The notes under the pieces are model-generated. The model ran no database searches and was not told the DNA's origin. It saw only the letters and a list, made by a program, of their open reading frames with translations. A program made the translations under genes and the position numbers. DNA of 64,000 nt from Bradyrhizobium sp. BR 10289 (lineage in GTDB: Bacteria > Pseudomonadota > Alphaproteobacteria > Rhizobiales > Xanthobacteraceae), in contig NZ_JACOFR010000011.1 of NCBI RefSeq assembly GCF_019455385.1, positions 124,001-188,000 on the forward strand, given 5' to 3'. This document shows, one piece after another, positions 51,589 to 59,370 of this stretch (positions within the stretch are counted from its first letter, which is position 1; each line of letters begins with the position of its first letter).

Positions 51589-52482
51589 ATGATCGACATC
51601 CGACAGATGCGTTATTTCGTCGCCGTGGCCGAGACGCTGCATTTCGGCCGGGCGGCCGAGCGACTCCATATGAGCCAGCCGCCGCTCAGCCGGCAGATCG
51701 CGACCCTGGAAAAGGAGCTCGGGGTTCGCCTGTTCGACCGCGAGTCGCGGCGCGCCACGCTGACGCCCGCCGGCCGGCGTTTCCTCGAGGACGCCCGCGC
51801 GGTGCTGATCAGCTTCGACCAGGCCTGCCAGAACGCGCGAATGGCGGAGCGGGGCGAGCTCGGCGAACTCTCTGTCGGCTTCATGATGCACGCCGCCTAC
51901 ACGGTCCTGCCGGGCCTGACGCGGCGCTACATGGCCAGACATCCCGGCGTGCGCGTCGAGCTGCGCGAGGCGATCCCCGGCATCCTTGGTGACGCGGTGC
52001 TGACCGGTCGCTTCGATGCCGCGATCCTGTTCGATCCCGGTCCTGTTCGTGGCCTTGTGACACAGGTCATCTTTCGCGAGCCGCTGAGCCTGGCGGTGCA
52101 CGCCAGTCATCCGCTCGCCGCGCAGACGAGCGTGTCGGCGGGACAGCTCAGTGGCGAAGCGTTCATTGGAACGCCGACCGAAGTGGCGCCGAGATTGCGC
52201 CAGTCGATCGCCGACTATTGTCGTGCCGGCGGGTTCGAGCCGACGTTCAGGCTCGAGGTCGAACTGCAGCAGACCATTGTCAGTCTCGTTGCGGAAAACC
52301 TCGGCATCGCGCTGGTGCCGCGATCGATGGCGAAGCTCGGGATCGCGAATCTCGCTTTCTGCGATCTCGATGATGCCCCGATCATCGAGCACGTGGTCGC
52401 GTGGCGGCCGGGCAATCTCAATCCGGCATTGGCGCCGTTTCTGGCGGAGGCGCGACGTGGCGTCGAGGTCGGTCCAGACTAA
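51589..52482 (+). CDS. LysR family transcriptional regulator
   Basis: A 297-residue LysR regulator. The winged helix covers residues 1-60 (MRYFVAVAETLHFGRAAERLHMSQPPLSRQIATLEKELGVRLFDRE), with the linker helix to about 85 and a periplasmic-binding-protein-like effector domain from about residue 90. The start at 51589 (MIDIRQMRYF) is the family start. It is divergent from the AEC transporter and probably controls it. Its 3' end overlaps the converging hydrolase gene by 4 bp. Effector is unknown. Confidence 0.92.
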   Translation: MIDIRQMRYFVAVAETLHFGRAAERLHMSQPPLSRQIATLEKELGVRLFDRESRRATLTPAGRRFLEDARAVLISFDQACQNARMAERGELGELSVGFMMHAAYTVLPGLTRRYMARHPGVRVELREAIPGILGDAVLTGRFDAAILFDPGPVRGLVTQVIFREPLSLAVHASHPLAAQTSVSAGQLSGEAFIGTPTEVAPRLRQSIADYCRAGGFEPTFRLEVELQQTIVSLVAENLGIALVPRSMAKLGIANLAFCDLDDAPIIEHVVAWRPGNLNPALAPFLAEARRGVEVGPD

Positions 52483-53348
52483 CCTTCGGCCAACCCAAGA
52501 AACCGCCGGATCTGACCCAGCACTTCCTGCGGCTTGTCATGCTGCAGCCAGTGTCCCGCGCCCGCGATGGTTTCGACTCGCGCGTTTGGGAAATATCGTT
52601 CGAGGCCTGCAGCTTTTGCGCCGGCCAGAAAGCTCTCGCCCGCATTGAGCAGCAGCGTCGGGCAGGCGATCCGCGACCACAGCGCGACGTGATCGTCCGG
52701 CCACAGCCGGTGCGGCGCGCTGGCACGCTGGTAGGGATCGAACTTCCAGCTATAGGTGCCGTCCTCGTTCCGCCGCGCGCCGTGGGTGGCCAGATGCAGC
52801 GCGAGGTCGCGGGACAGGCGCTTGTTGTGCAACACCATCTGCGCGGCCGCCTCAGTGAGCGTCGCGTAGCGGCGCGGCGTCCGGTCGTGCAGCTTGTCGA
52901 GCTGGCCGACCCATTTGGCGATGCGCTCATACACCGGCGGCTTCGGCGCGTCAGGCAGCATGGTCACGCCGTCGAGCACGATGAGCTTCGAGACCTGCTC
53001 GGGAAACGATCCCGTAAAGATCAGGCTCACCATGCCGCCCATCGAGTGGCCAATCAGCGTGATCTCGGGCGCTGCGACACTGCGAACGAGCTGCGCGAGA
53101 TCGTAGACATATTCGGTCAGCGCGTAGCTGCCGCCTTTGGTCCAGTCGGAATCGCCGTGACCGCGCAGATCCGGCGCGATGACGTGGAAATGCGGCTGCA
53201 ACGCACGGGCAATCGCGTCCCAGCTTCGGCAATGATCGCGTCCGCCGTGAACGAGGATTAGAGGCGGCGCGCTCTCATTGCCCCAATCGGCGTAATGTAG
53301 TCGCAGGCCGTGCGACTCATAGAAGCGGCTTTGCGGGACATCAGCCAT
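52479..53348 (-). CDS. Alpha/beta hydrolase
   Basis: A 289-residue hydrolase with the full catalytic triad: nucleophile elbow GHSMGG (Ser near residue 101), an acidic residue after the last strands, and His in AGAGHWLQHD near residue 265. The oxyanion loop is LVHGGRDHCRSWD. A cap domain spans about residues 140-215. The likely reaction is hydrolysis of an ester, haloalkane or epoxide; the acid and cap residues do not decide which. It has no convincing operon partner; 136 bp with nothing recognised separate it from the ketosynthase gene. Confidence 0.85.
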   Translation of the reverse strand: MADVPQSRFYESHGLRLHYADWGNESAPPLILVHGGRDHCRSWDAIARALQPHFHVIAPDLRGHGDSDWTKGGSYALTEYVYDLAQLVRSVAAPEITLIGHSMGGMVSLIFTGSFPEQVSKLIVLDGVTMLPDAPKPPVYERIAKWVGQLDKLHDRTPRRYATLTEAAAQMVLHNKRLSRDLALHLATHGARRNEDGTYSWKFDPYQRASAPHRLWPDDHVALWSRIACPTLLLNAGESFLAGAKAAGLERYFPNARVETIAGAGHWLQHDKPQEVLGQIRRFLGLAEG

Positions 53349-53484
53349 TGGCCGGCCGCCGCGCCAGCGTGTTCAGCCTCACTGAGATCGCAGCCAGGAA
53401 CAGCCAGACATTCGTGTCGATCATCCTGTTTTCGTAGCGCGGCGCGCCACGATTGCAAGGTCTTTGGTCCAAAAGGCCCGTCGT

Positions 53485-54747
53485 TCAGCCCATGCGGCGG
53501 AAGATCGCACTGGCATTGACGCCGCCGAAGCCAAAGCCGTTGGAGATGGCGTGCGTCATCGCCATCGGCCTGGCGCTGCCGGCGACGACGTCGATGCCGT
53601 CGGCGCCCGGATCGGGATTTTCAAGATTGAGCGTCGGCGGCGCTATCTGGTCGCGCAGGGCGAGGATGGTGAAGATCGCCTCGAGGCCACCGGCGGCGCC
53701 GAGCAGGTGGCCGGTCGCCGACTTCGTCGCGCTCACCGCGATGCTGCGATTGCGGCCGAACAGCGCGGCGATGGCGCCAAGCTCGCTCTCGTCGCCGGCC
53801 GGCGTCGACGTCGCATGCGCGTTGAGGTGCTGCAAATCCTTCGGAGCAAGCTTCGCCTGCCGGAGCGCGATCTCCATGGCGCGACGGGCGCCCTCGCCAT
53901 CGGGCGGACCCGACGTCATGTGATAGGCGTCCGCCGTCGTGCCGTAGCCGACGATCTCCGCGATCGGCGTTGCGCCCCGCGCCAGTGCATGTTCGAGATC
54001 CTCGATCACGAGGATGCCGGCGCCTTCGCCCATCACAAACCCCTCGCGGTCGCGATCGAACGGGCGCGAGGCGCGTGCGGGCTCGTCATTGAAGGAGGTC
54101 GACAGCGCGCGTGCGGCGGCAAAGCCGCCGAGGCTGACGATGTCGATGCAGGCCTCGGCGCCGCCGCAGATCGCGACGTCGGCTTCGCCAAGGCGGATCA
54201 TGCGCGCGGCATCGCCGATCGCCTGCACGCCGGCGGCGCAGGCGGTGACCGGCGTGCCCAGCGCGCCCTTGTAGCCGTATTTGATCGAGACATGGCCGGC
54301 GGCGAGGTTGGCGAGGAACGAGGGGATCGTGAACGGCGAGAGCCGGCGCGCGCCGCGCTGCTCGGTGATGCGCACCGCCTCCGCCATCGCCGGAAAACCG
54401 CCGACGCCGGAGGCGATGATGGTCGCGGTGCGCTCCAGCGCGCTCGCGTCCTGCGGCATCCATCCGGCCTGCGCGACCGCCTCTGCGGTCGCAAGCAGCG
54501 CGAACAGGATGAAACGGTCCATCTTGCGCTGGTCTTTTGGCGCGGCGGCCTGCGCGGGATCGAAGCCGCCCTCGGCGTCATCGGCCTTGTCGGGCACGAG
54601 GCCGGCAATGCGCGCGGGCAGCGCCTGCGACCATTCGGGCAGGGGCCGCAGCCCGCTTTGACCGGCGAGCAGCCGGCGCCACGACAATTCGACACCGCAG
54701 CCGAGTGGCGACACCGCGCCCATGCCTGTCACGACGATACGACGCAT
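53485..54747 (-). CDS. Beta-ketoacyl-ACP synthase (FabF-like)
   Basis: A 420-residue condensing enzyme with complete active site: Cys in TPVTACAAGVQAIGDA (about 163-178), His in LNAHATSTPAGDE and the second His in SATKSATGHLLGAAGGLEA. It has the typical FabF start RRIVVTGMGAVSPLGCG. It starts 1 bp after the stop of the HxlR-type regulator (tga-c-atg), with GGGAG 7 bases upstream, so both are one operon. A regulated second ketosynthase suggests a special fatty acid or secondary lipid, not bulk synthesis; that is inference. Confidence 0.92.
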   Translation of the reverse strand: MRRIVVTGMGAVSPLGCGVELSWRRLLAGQSGLRPLPEWSQALPARIAGLVPDKADDAEGGFDPAQAAAPKDQRKMDRFILFALLATAEAVAQAGWMPQDASALERTATIIASGVGGFPAMAEAVRITEQRGARRLSPFTIPSFLANLAAGHVSIKYGYKGALGTPVTACAAGVQAIGDAARMIRLGEADVAICGGAEACIDIVSLGGFAAARALSTSFNDEPARASRPFDRDREGFVMGEGAGILVIEDLEHALARGATPIAEIVGYGTTADAYHMTSGPPDGEGARRAMEIALRQAKLAPKDLQHLNAHATSTPAGDESELGAIAALFGRNRSIAVSATKSATGHLLGAAGGLEAIFTILALRDQIAPPTLNLENPDPGADGIDVVAGSARPMAMTHAISNGFGFGGVNASAIFRRMG

Positions 54748-54748
54748 G

Positions 54749-55264
54749 TCAGTCTCCCGCCGGCGCAACGGCCGGGTTCATGGCCTTGAGCGAGGTGAGC
54801 CGCCGCCGCATCAGGCGGCTCGCGCCGGGGCCTGCGATCACCACCGCATTGTCGAGCGTGATCGGTTGCATGTCCGCGGCATCGACCACGACCGGATCGA
54901 GTGGGCGGCAATCGTCGCGGTTCGCGAGCAGGATGGATTCGCCCTTTGGTGCGAGATGCTTGTTACCCCAGGCGAGCAGCGTCGCGATCACGGGGAAGAA
55001 ATCCCGCGCCTTGTCCGTCAGCACATATTCGTAACGCGGCGGGCGCTGATGATAACGGCGGCGAACGAACATGCCGCTCTTGGTGAGATGGGCAAGGCGC
55101 CGCGACAGGATGTTGGGCGCGATACCGAGATTGCGCTCGAACTCGTCGAACCGCGTGGAGCCCTGCAACGCATCCCGCAGGATCAGAATGCTCCACCATT
55201 CGCCGACCGTCTCCACGGCGCGGCCGACCGGGCATTCCAGGATGGAGGGGGATTTGGGCTGCAT
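54749..55264 (-). CDS. HxlR family winged-helix regulator
   Basis: A 171-residue regulator whose residues 10-105 form the HxlR domain (CPVGRAVETVGEWWSILILRDALQGSTRFDEFERNLGIAPNILSRRLAHL). The conserved early Cys (residue 11) in ECPVGRA is used for redox or aldehyde sensing in some relatives. The C-terminal 60 residues are an extension, less conserved. The predicted transcription start is one base before the ATG and no ribosome-binding site is seen, so the mRNA is likely leaderless. A perfect palindrome overlaps its promoter. Operon with the ketosynthase. Confidence 0.9.
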   Translation of the reverse strand: MQPKSPSILECPVGRAVETVGEWWSILILRDALQGSTRFDEFERNLGIAPNILSRRLAHLTKSGMFVRRRYHQRPPRYEYVLTDKARDFFPVIATLLAWGNKHLAPKGESILLANRDDCRPLDPVVVDAADMQPITLDNAVVIAGPGASRLMRRRLTSLKAMNPAVAPAGD

Positions 55265-55271
55265 GGCGGGA

Positions 55272-55307
55272 AAGTTAGGTCAGTGACTTGCAAAAAGCAA
55301 GTCACTG
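55272..55307 (-). promoter_or_regulatory. Promoter and perfect palindromic operator of the HxlR-ketosynthase operon
   Basis: CAGTGACTTGC (55281-55291), AAAAA, GCAAGTCACTG (55297-55307): perfect 11-bp arms. On the minus strand -35 TTGCTT (55300-55295), 17-bp spacer and -10 TAACTT (55277-55272) place the start near 55265, next to the ATG. The operator covers the -35 and spacer, as expected for autorepression by the HxlR dimer. Confidence 0.75.
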
Positions 55308-55453
55308 GGGGACGAGGGCGAGCGCGTGTAGAGGGCCTGCGAGACGGTGAAGCTTTTGCGGTGGCAAGAGCTGTTTCTAGGATCTGAAATGTGTGTGAGT
55401 CAGCGAAGGCCTTGCGCCATGACGGTGTTGATGCGGCGTGCACCAATCCAAAT

Positions 55454-55584
55454 CCGTCACCCTGAGGTGCTCGCCTCTTCGGCGAGCCTCGAAGGGCGAC
55501 GGCCGGGCTGCAGCTCAGCCGTGCATCCTTCGAGGCTCGCTGCGCGATGCTCTGCATCGCGCCACTCGCGCCTCAGGATGACGG
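55454..55584. repeat. Palindromic intergenic repeat (CGTCATCCTGAGG family)
   Basis: CCGTCACCCTGAGGTGC on the left faces GCCTCAGGATGACGG on the right, with inner hairpins (CTCGCCTCTTCGGCGAG). It is a longer relative of 30007-30106. It fills the 365-bp gap between the HxlR promoter and the polyprenyl synthase 3' end; the rest of that gap shows nothing. Confidence 0.75.
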
Positions 55585-55629
55585 GGCTCCAGTGGTGCAG
55601 AAGAAATAGGAACGAGCGTCAGCTGTCGG

Positions 55630-56637
55630 CTAATGCGACCTTGCCAGGCAGAACGCCACCACCTGCTCCAGCGCGCTCTTCATCGGCGACGACGGGAACA
55701 GCGCCAGCGCGTCGACGGCCATGGCGCCGTAATGGTGGGCGCGGCTGATCGTGTCCTCCAGCGCGCGGTGCTTGTTCATCAGGCCGATGGCGTGGTCGAG
55801 ATCGGAATCGCCGATTTCGCCGCGCTCCAGCGCCTTGATCCAGAACGCGCGCTCGGTGTCGTTGCCGCGGCGGAAGGCGAGCACGACGGGCAGCGTGATC
55901 TTGCCCTCGCGAAAATCGTCGCCGGTGTTCTTGCCGAGTTTTGCGCTCTTGCCGCCATAGTCGAGCACGTCGTCGACGAGCTGGAAGGCGATGCCGAGAT
56001 TCATGCCGACCGAGCGGCAGGCGGTCTGCTCGGCCTTCGGACGGTTGGCGATGACGGGGCCGACCTCGCAGGCCGCCGCGAACAGTTCGGCGGTCTTGCC
56101 GCGGATCACGGCGAGGTATTCGTCCTCGGTGGTCGCGGTGTTCTTGGCGGCGGCGAGCTGCATCACCTCGCCCTCGGCGATGGTGGCGGCGGCGGCCGAG
56201 AGGATGTCGAGCGCGCGGAGCGAGCCGACTTCGACCATCATGCGGAAGGCCTGGCCCAGCAGGAAGTCGCCGACCAGGACGCTCGCCTCGTTGCCCCAGA
56301 GCATGCGCGCCGAGAGCTTGCCGCGGCGCATCTCGCTCTCGTCGACGACGTCGTCGTGCAGCAGCGTGGCGGTGTGCATGAACTCGACGGAGGCGGCTAG
56401 CTTGATGTGGCCGTCGCCGGTGTAGCCGGCGAGGTTGGCCATGGCGAGCGTCAGCATCGGCCGCAGCCGCTTGCCGCCGGAGGAGATCAGATGGTTGGCG
56501 ACCTCCGGGATCATGGTGACGTCCGAGCCGGTCCGCGACAGGATCGTGGCGTTGACGCGCTCCATGTCAGGGGCGACAAGGGCAACCAGCTCTTCGATCG
56601 ACGCGCCGGGAGTTTCGAAAGGTACGATGACGGCCAC
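55630..56637 (-). CDS. ispB: Polyprenyl (octaprenyl-type) diphosphate synthase
   Basis: Builds the long isoprenoid tail of ubiquinone. The 335-residue product has the first Asp-rich motif LLHDDVVDES (about 95-104), SSGGKRLRPML before it and the second motif FQLVDDVLDYGG near residue 222-233, all in normal order. The two residues before the first Asp motif (no bulky aromatic) fit a long-chain synthase. GTG 56637 is chosen: GGAG lies 7 bases upstream and the product then starts VAVIVPFETPGASIEELV as in relatives; a longer frame upstream is not supported. Confidence 0.93.
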   Translation of the reverse strand: MAVIVPFETPGASIEELVALVAPDMERVNATILSRTGSDVTMIPEVANHLISSGGKRLRPMLTLAMANLAGYTGDGHIKLAASVEFMHTATLLHDDVVDESEMRRGKLSARMLWGNEASVLVGDFLLGQAFRMMVEVGSLRALDILSAAAATIAEGEVMQLAAAKNTATTEDEYLAVIRGKTAELFAAACEVGPVIANRPKAEQTACRSVGMNLGIAFQLVDDVLDYGGKSAKLGKNTGDDFREGKITLPVVLAFRRGNDTERAFWIKALERGEIGDSDLDHAIGLMNKHRALEDTISRAHHYGAMAVDALALFPSSPMKSALEQVVAFCLARSH

Positions 56638-56682
56638 GCCGGTCTCCAATATTTGCCCCAGAAGGGCTATTCTGATGGAAAT

Positions 56683-56711
56683 ACAATAGAAACTGGCGGC
56701 GGATGCGGCAA
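56683..56711 (-). promoter_or_regulatory. Housekeeping promoter of the polyprenyl synthase
   Basis: On the minus strand -35 TTGCCG (56711-56706), 17-bp spacer and -10 TATTGT (56688-56683). The start would be near 56676, about 40 bases before the GTG. Good spacing, moderate match. Confidence 0.5.
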
Positions 56712-56770
56712 GGCCTGCGGAACCATTGACATTTGCTGCTTTAGCCCCCTTTGGGCAGGAGATCTCAGTT

Positions 56771-56998
56771 TTGCGTGAACTGGTGCGGACCAACGATATG
56801 GTGCTGGTGTCGGCGATCGGCGCGCTGCTCGACGGCGCCAACATCCATCATCTGGTGCTGGACCAGAACATGAGCATCATCGAGGGCTCGCTCGGCATTT
56901 TGCCGCGGCGGATCCTGGTCCATGAGGACGATGCCCGGGAGGCGCGGGCGCTCCTCACCGAGGCCGGGCTCAGCCACGAACTGCGCGGCGATGATTGA
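56771..56998 (+). CDS. DUF2007 family protein
   Basis: A 75-residue protein of the DUF2007 type (signal-transducing PII-like fold by family description): RELVRTNDMVLVSAIGALLDGANIHHLVLD...RRILVHEDDAREARALL. Function unknown. TTG 56771 is used because AGGAG lies 9 bases upstream and the product then begins at the family start; no ATG fits. Its last 8 bp overlap the methyltransferase start, so the two are coupled. Confidence 0.75.
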   Translation: MRELVRTNDMVLVSAIGALLDGANIHHLVLDQNMSIIEGSLGILPRRILVHEDDAREARALLTEAGLSHELRGDD

Positions 56999-57752
56999 GG
57001 CCGACCTCACTGAGGACGCCTTTCTCGGCGGCCAATTGCGGCTGAAGCAGAAGCGGACTGGCCATCGCGCCGGCCACGACGCGATCCTGCTTGCGGCGGC
57101 AACGCGAGCGCGGGCGGGCGACCGCGTGGTCGATCTCGGTTCCGGCATCGGCACGGCAGGGCTGGCGCTTGCCCGGCGTGTGGCGGACATCAAGCTCACC
57201 CTGGTCGAGATCGATCCGGAACTCGCCGGGCTCGCGCGCGCCAATGCGGCGGCGAATGCGATTATCGCCGAGACGATCGTGCTTGACGTCACAGCCGATG
57301 CGCAGGCATTCGCGGCACATGGGCTCATGCCTGACAGCGTCGACGCGGTGCTGACGAATCCGCCCTTCAACGATCCCGCGCGCCATCGCGGCTCGCCGGA
57401 CTCAATGCGCCAGAGCGCGCATGTCGCGACGGAAGAGACGCTGCATGCGTGGGTGCATGCAGCGCGGCGTATCCTCCGATCGAATGGCGCGCTGACCTTG
57501 ATCTGGCGCGCAGACGGGATCGCAGAAATTTTGGCAGCGCTATCACGCGGCTTCGGCAGTCTGTCGATCCTGCCGGTTCATGGCGAAGCAGGGCGGCCCG
57601 CGATCCGCGTGCTGGTGCGCGCGATCAAAGGTGGCCGAGCCCCGACGCGATTGTTGCCGGGTCTCATGCTTAACGAAGAGTCAATCGTGCCTAAAAAAGA
57701 GGTGAGGGATATTCTGGAAGGGAGAGCGGTGTTGCCGCTGGCGGAGCCGTGA
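56991..57752 (+). CDS. TrmN6-like N6-adenine tRNA methyltransferase
   Basis: A 253-residue SAM-dependent methyltransferase of the tRNA1(Val) A37 (YfiC/TrmN6) group. SAM motif VVDLGSGIGTAGLALAR (about 44-60), the acidic ribose-binding strand LTLVEIDPELA and the catalytic AVLTNPPFNDPAR near residue 118-130, where NPPF is the amino-methylating motif. The start ATG at 56991 lies in the end of the DUF2007 gene. It ends 4 bp before the stop of the converging small gene at 57757. Confidence 0.85.
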   Translation: MIEADLTEDAFLGGQLRLKQKRTGHRAGHDAILLAAATRARAGDRVVDLGSGIGTAGLALARRVADIKLTLVEIDPELAGLARANAAANAIIAETIVLDVTADAQAFAAHGLMPDSVDAVLTNPPFNDPARHRGSPDSMRQSAHVATEETLHAWVHAARRILRSNGALTLIWRADGIAEILAALSRGFGSLSILPVHGEAGRPAIRVLVRAIKGGRAPTRLLPGLMLNEESIVPKKEVRDILEGRAVLPLAEP

Positions 57753-57756
57753 CGGT

Positions 57757-57855
57757 TTACTGCGGAAGCGATTCCGACTGCTGTTCCTGCGGTGACGTAA
57801 AGCGAATCGCCGTGAAAAGCGCACCGATCAGCAGCATCAGCAGATAGATCTTCAT
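57757..57855 (-). CDS. 32-residue membrane microprotein under an EcfG promoter
   Basis: An open frame of 32 codons plus TAA. The product has one membrane segment (KIYLLMLLIGALFTAIRF, residues 2-19) and a polar Gln/Glu/Ser tail (TSPQEQQSESLPQ). I do not recognise it. Evidence that it is real: GGAGG lies exactly 7 bases upstream of the ATG, and 34 bp upstream of the ATG begins a perfect EcfG promoter in the right direction. It fills the only space between the methyltransferase end and the divergent protease gene. A stress-induced membrane peptide is the natural reading (inference). Confidence 0.65.
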   Translation of the reverse strand: MKIYLLMLLIGALFTAIRFTSPQEQQSESLPQ

Positions 57856-57888
57856 GGCGTTTCCTCCGCTGCTTCATTGCAGCTTCCC

Positions 57889-57914
57889 AACGGGAGAACT
57901 GCAAAACACGTTCC
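57889..57914 (-). promoter_or_regulatory. EcfG-type general stress promoter of the 32-codon gene
   Basis: On the minus strand GGAAC (57914-57910), exactly 17 bases, CGTT (57892-57889). Perfect match to the alphaproteobacterial general stress consensus. Transcription would start near 57881 and meet GGAGG and the ATG about 25 bases later. Confidence 0.8.
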
Positions 57915-57968
57915 AGGCACTTCCAATGACACTCGCGTGATAAGAAATGGTTAATCAGAGGTAGCGGC

Positions 57969-58877
57969 ATGGCCGAACAATTGAACGATTCCCAGAATTC
58001 CGGCCTGGCCGACAAGCTCATGCAATATCTGCCGGCGCGTTTCCGGCCCGGCACGGCCGTCGTGCCGGTGGTGCGGCTGTCAGGGGTGATCGGCGCGGTG
58101 ACGCCGCTGCGCCCCGGCATGTCGCTGGCCGGTGTCGCGCGCGTGCTGGAGCGGGCGTTTTCGTACCGGAACGCCAAGGCGGTGGCGCTGGTGATCAACT
58201 CGCCTGGCGGCTCGCCGGTGCAGTCGCGCCAGATCTATCTGCGCATCAAGCAGCTCGCGGCGGAGAAGAAGCTGCCGGTGCTCGTCTTCGTCGAGGACGT
58301 CGCGGCCTCCGGCGGCTACATGATCGCCTGTGCGGGCGACGAGATCATTTGCGATCCCTCCTCGATCCTCGGCTCGATTGGCGTGGTCGGCGGCAGTTTT
58401 GGTTTCCAGGAAGCGATCAAGCGGCTCGGCATCGAACGGCGCCTTTACACGGCCGGTTCGCACAAGGCGATGCTCGATCCGTTCCTTCCGGAAAATCCGG
58501 ACGATGTCGCCAAACTGAAGGCGATCCAGCGCGAGATCCACCAGATCTTCATTTCGCTGGTGAAGGAGAGCCGCGGTGCGCGGCTGAAGGGCGCCGACGA
58601 CACCCTGTTCACGGGCGAATACTGGGCCGGCGAGAGCGCGGTCGCGCTGGGGCTCGCCGACAGCATCGGCGATCTCCGCTCAACTCTTCGTGCCCGCTAT
58701 GGCGAGAAGGTTCTCACCCCCGTGATCGCCCAGCCGACCGGTTTGTTGTCCGGCCTTCTGGGGCGGAAATCGCCCGGCGCGGGGCAGCTTTCGGCCATGG
58801 AATCAATGGTCGGGCTTCCGGATGATCTGATCTCGGCGGTCGAGACGCGGGCGATTTGGGCGAAATTCGGGTTCTAG
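57969..58877 (+). CDS. S49 family serine peptidase (SppA/SohB-like)
   Basis: A 302-residue membrane-associated serine peptidase that degrades signal peptides or membrane fragments. The catalytic Ser is in VAASGGYMIACAGDE (about 118-132) and the general-base Lys in AGSHKAMLDPFLP (about 162-174), as in SppA. It has the conserved VALVINSPGGSPVQS. No clear N-terminal membrane segment is visible, unlike E. coli SppA, so it may be peripheral. AGAGG lies 7 bases before the ATG. It is divergent from the EcfG-driven microgene, 113 bp apart. Confidence 0.9.
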   Translation: MAEQLNDSQNSGLADKLMQYLPARFRPGTAVVPVVRLSGVIGAVTPLRPGMSLAGVARVLERAFSYRNAKAVALVINSPGGSPVQSRQIYLRIKQLAAEKKLPVLVFVEDVAASGGYMIACAGDEIICDPSSILGSIGVVGGSFGFQEAIKRLGIERRLYTAGSHKAMLDPFLPENPDDVAKLKAIQREIHQIFISLVKESRGARLKGADDTLFTGEYWAGESAVALGLADSIGDLRSTLRARYGEKVLTPVIAQPTGLLSGLLGRKSPGAGQLSAMESMVGLPDDLISAVETRAIWAKFGF

Positions 58878-58981
58878 GCGGGGGCCTCCCGCGCCATTTG
58901 GTCCAGCCCGAGCCAATTGCGGCGCAGCTTGGAGTGCGCGAATATGCGCGTGGGGGCTGAGCATTGAACAAGGATCGACCG

Positions 58982-59173
58982 ATGCCGCCGTTCGTTGCAT
59001 TCGCGGGCGTCCTGGGTGGGCTTGCCGTGGTCCGCTGGGCCTACAAGACCGCGGTCAGGATCAACCAGGAGCTGGAAGAGATGCGCCTGTCGCGCGTCAC
59101 CGAAGCCACGCCCATGGGGGATATCAAGACGCTGAAGCGTGACCCCGTGACCGGGGCGTACAGGCCGGGGTAG
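58982..59173 (+). CDS. Small membrane protein of unknown function
   Basis: A 63-residue protein with one membrane segment (PFVAFAGVLGGLAVVRWAY) near its N-terminus and a polar tail whose end reads GDIKTLKRDPVTGAYRPG, a short pattern (LxxDPxTGxYRP) seen in other small rhizobial proteins by memory only. AAGGA lies 7 bases before ATG 58982, which is preferred to the TTG 18 bases upstream. It lies 104 bp after the S49 peptidase and may share its transcript. Confidence 0.6.
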   Translation: MPPFVAFAGVLGGLAVVRWAYKTAVRINQELEEMRLSRVTEATPMGDIKTLKRDPVTGAYRPG

Positions 59174-59184
59174 GTCGTGCTGCT

Positions 59185-59270
59185 CGTCATGCCCGGGCTT
59201 GTCCCGGGCATCCACGTTCTTCGTGCCGCGAGAAAGGTCGTGGATGGCCGGGACAAGCCCGGCCATGACG
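59185..59270. repeat. Palindromic intergenic repeat
   Basis: CGTCATGCCCGGGCTTGTCCCGGGCATCCACG on the left faces CGTGGATGGCCGGGACAAGCCCGGCCATGACG on the right (described by their matching ends). A shorter relative is in the dciA-mutY interval. It lies just upstream of glyQ and separates it from the small membrane gene. Confidence 0.75.
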
Positions 59271-59370
59271 GAGAACTGGTCCCGACTCCGCCCCCTTTGC
59301 CTTGATTCCCACCCCCGCCGTCGATACGGTCCCGCGCGATTCAAAACCCCCGCGAGAGCCTGATCTGACG

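Noticed and set aside
53393..53420. GGAAC-N16-CGAT between hydrolase and ketosynthase
   Set aside because: Mismatch in the -10 element, and no plus-strand gene lies downstream.
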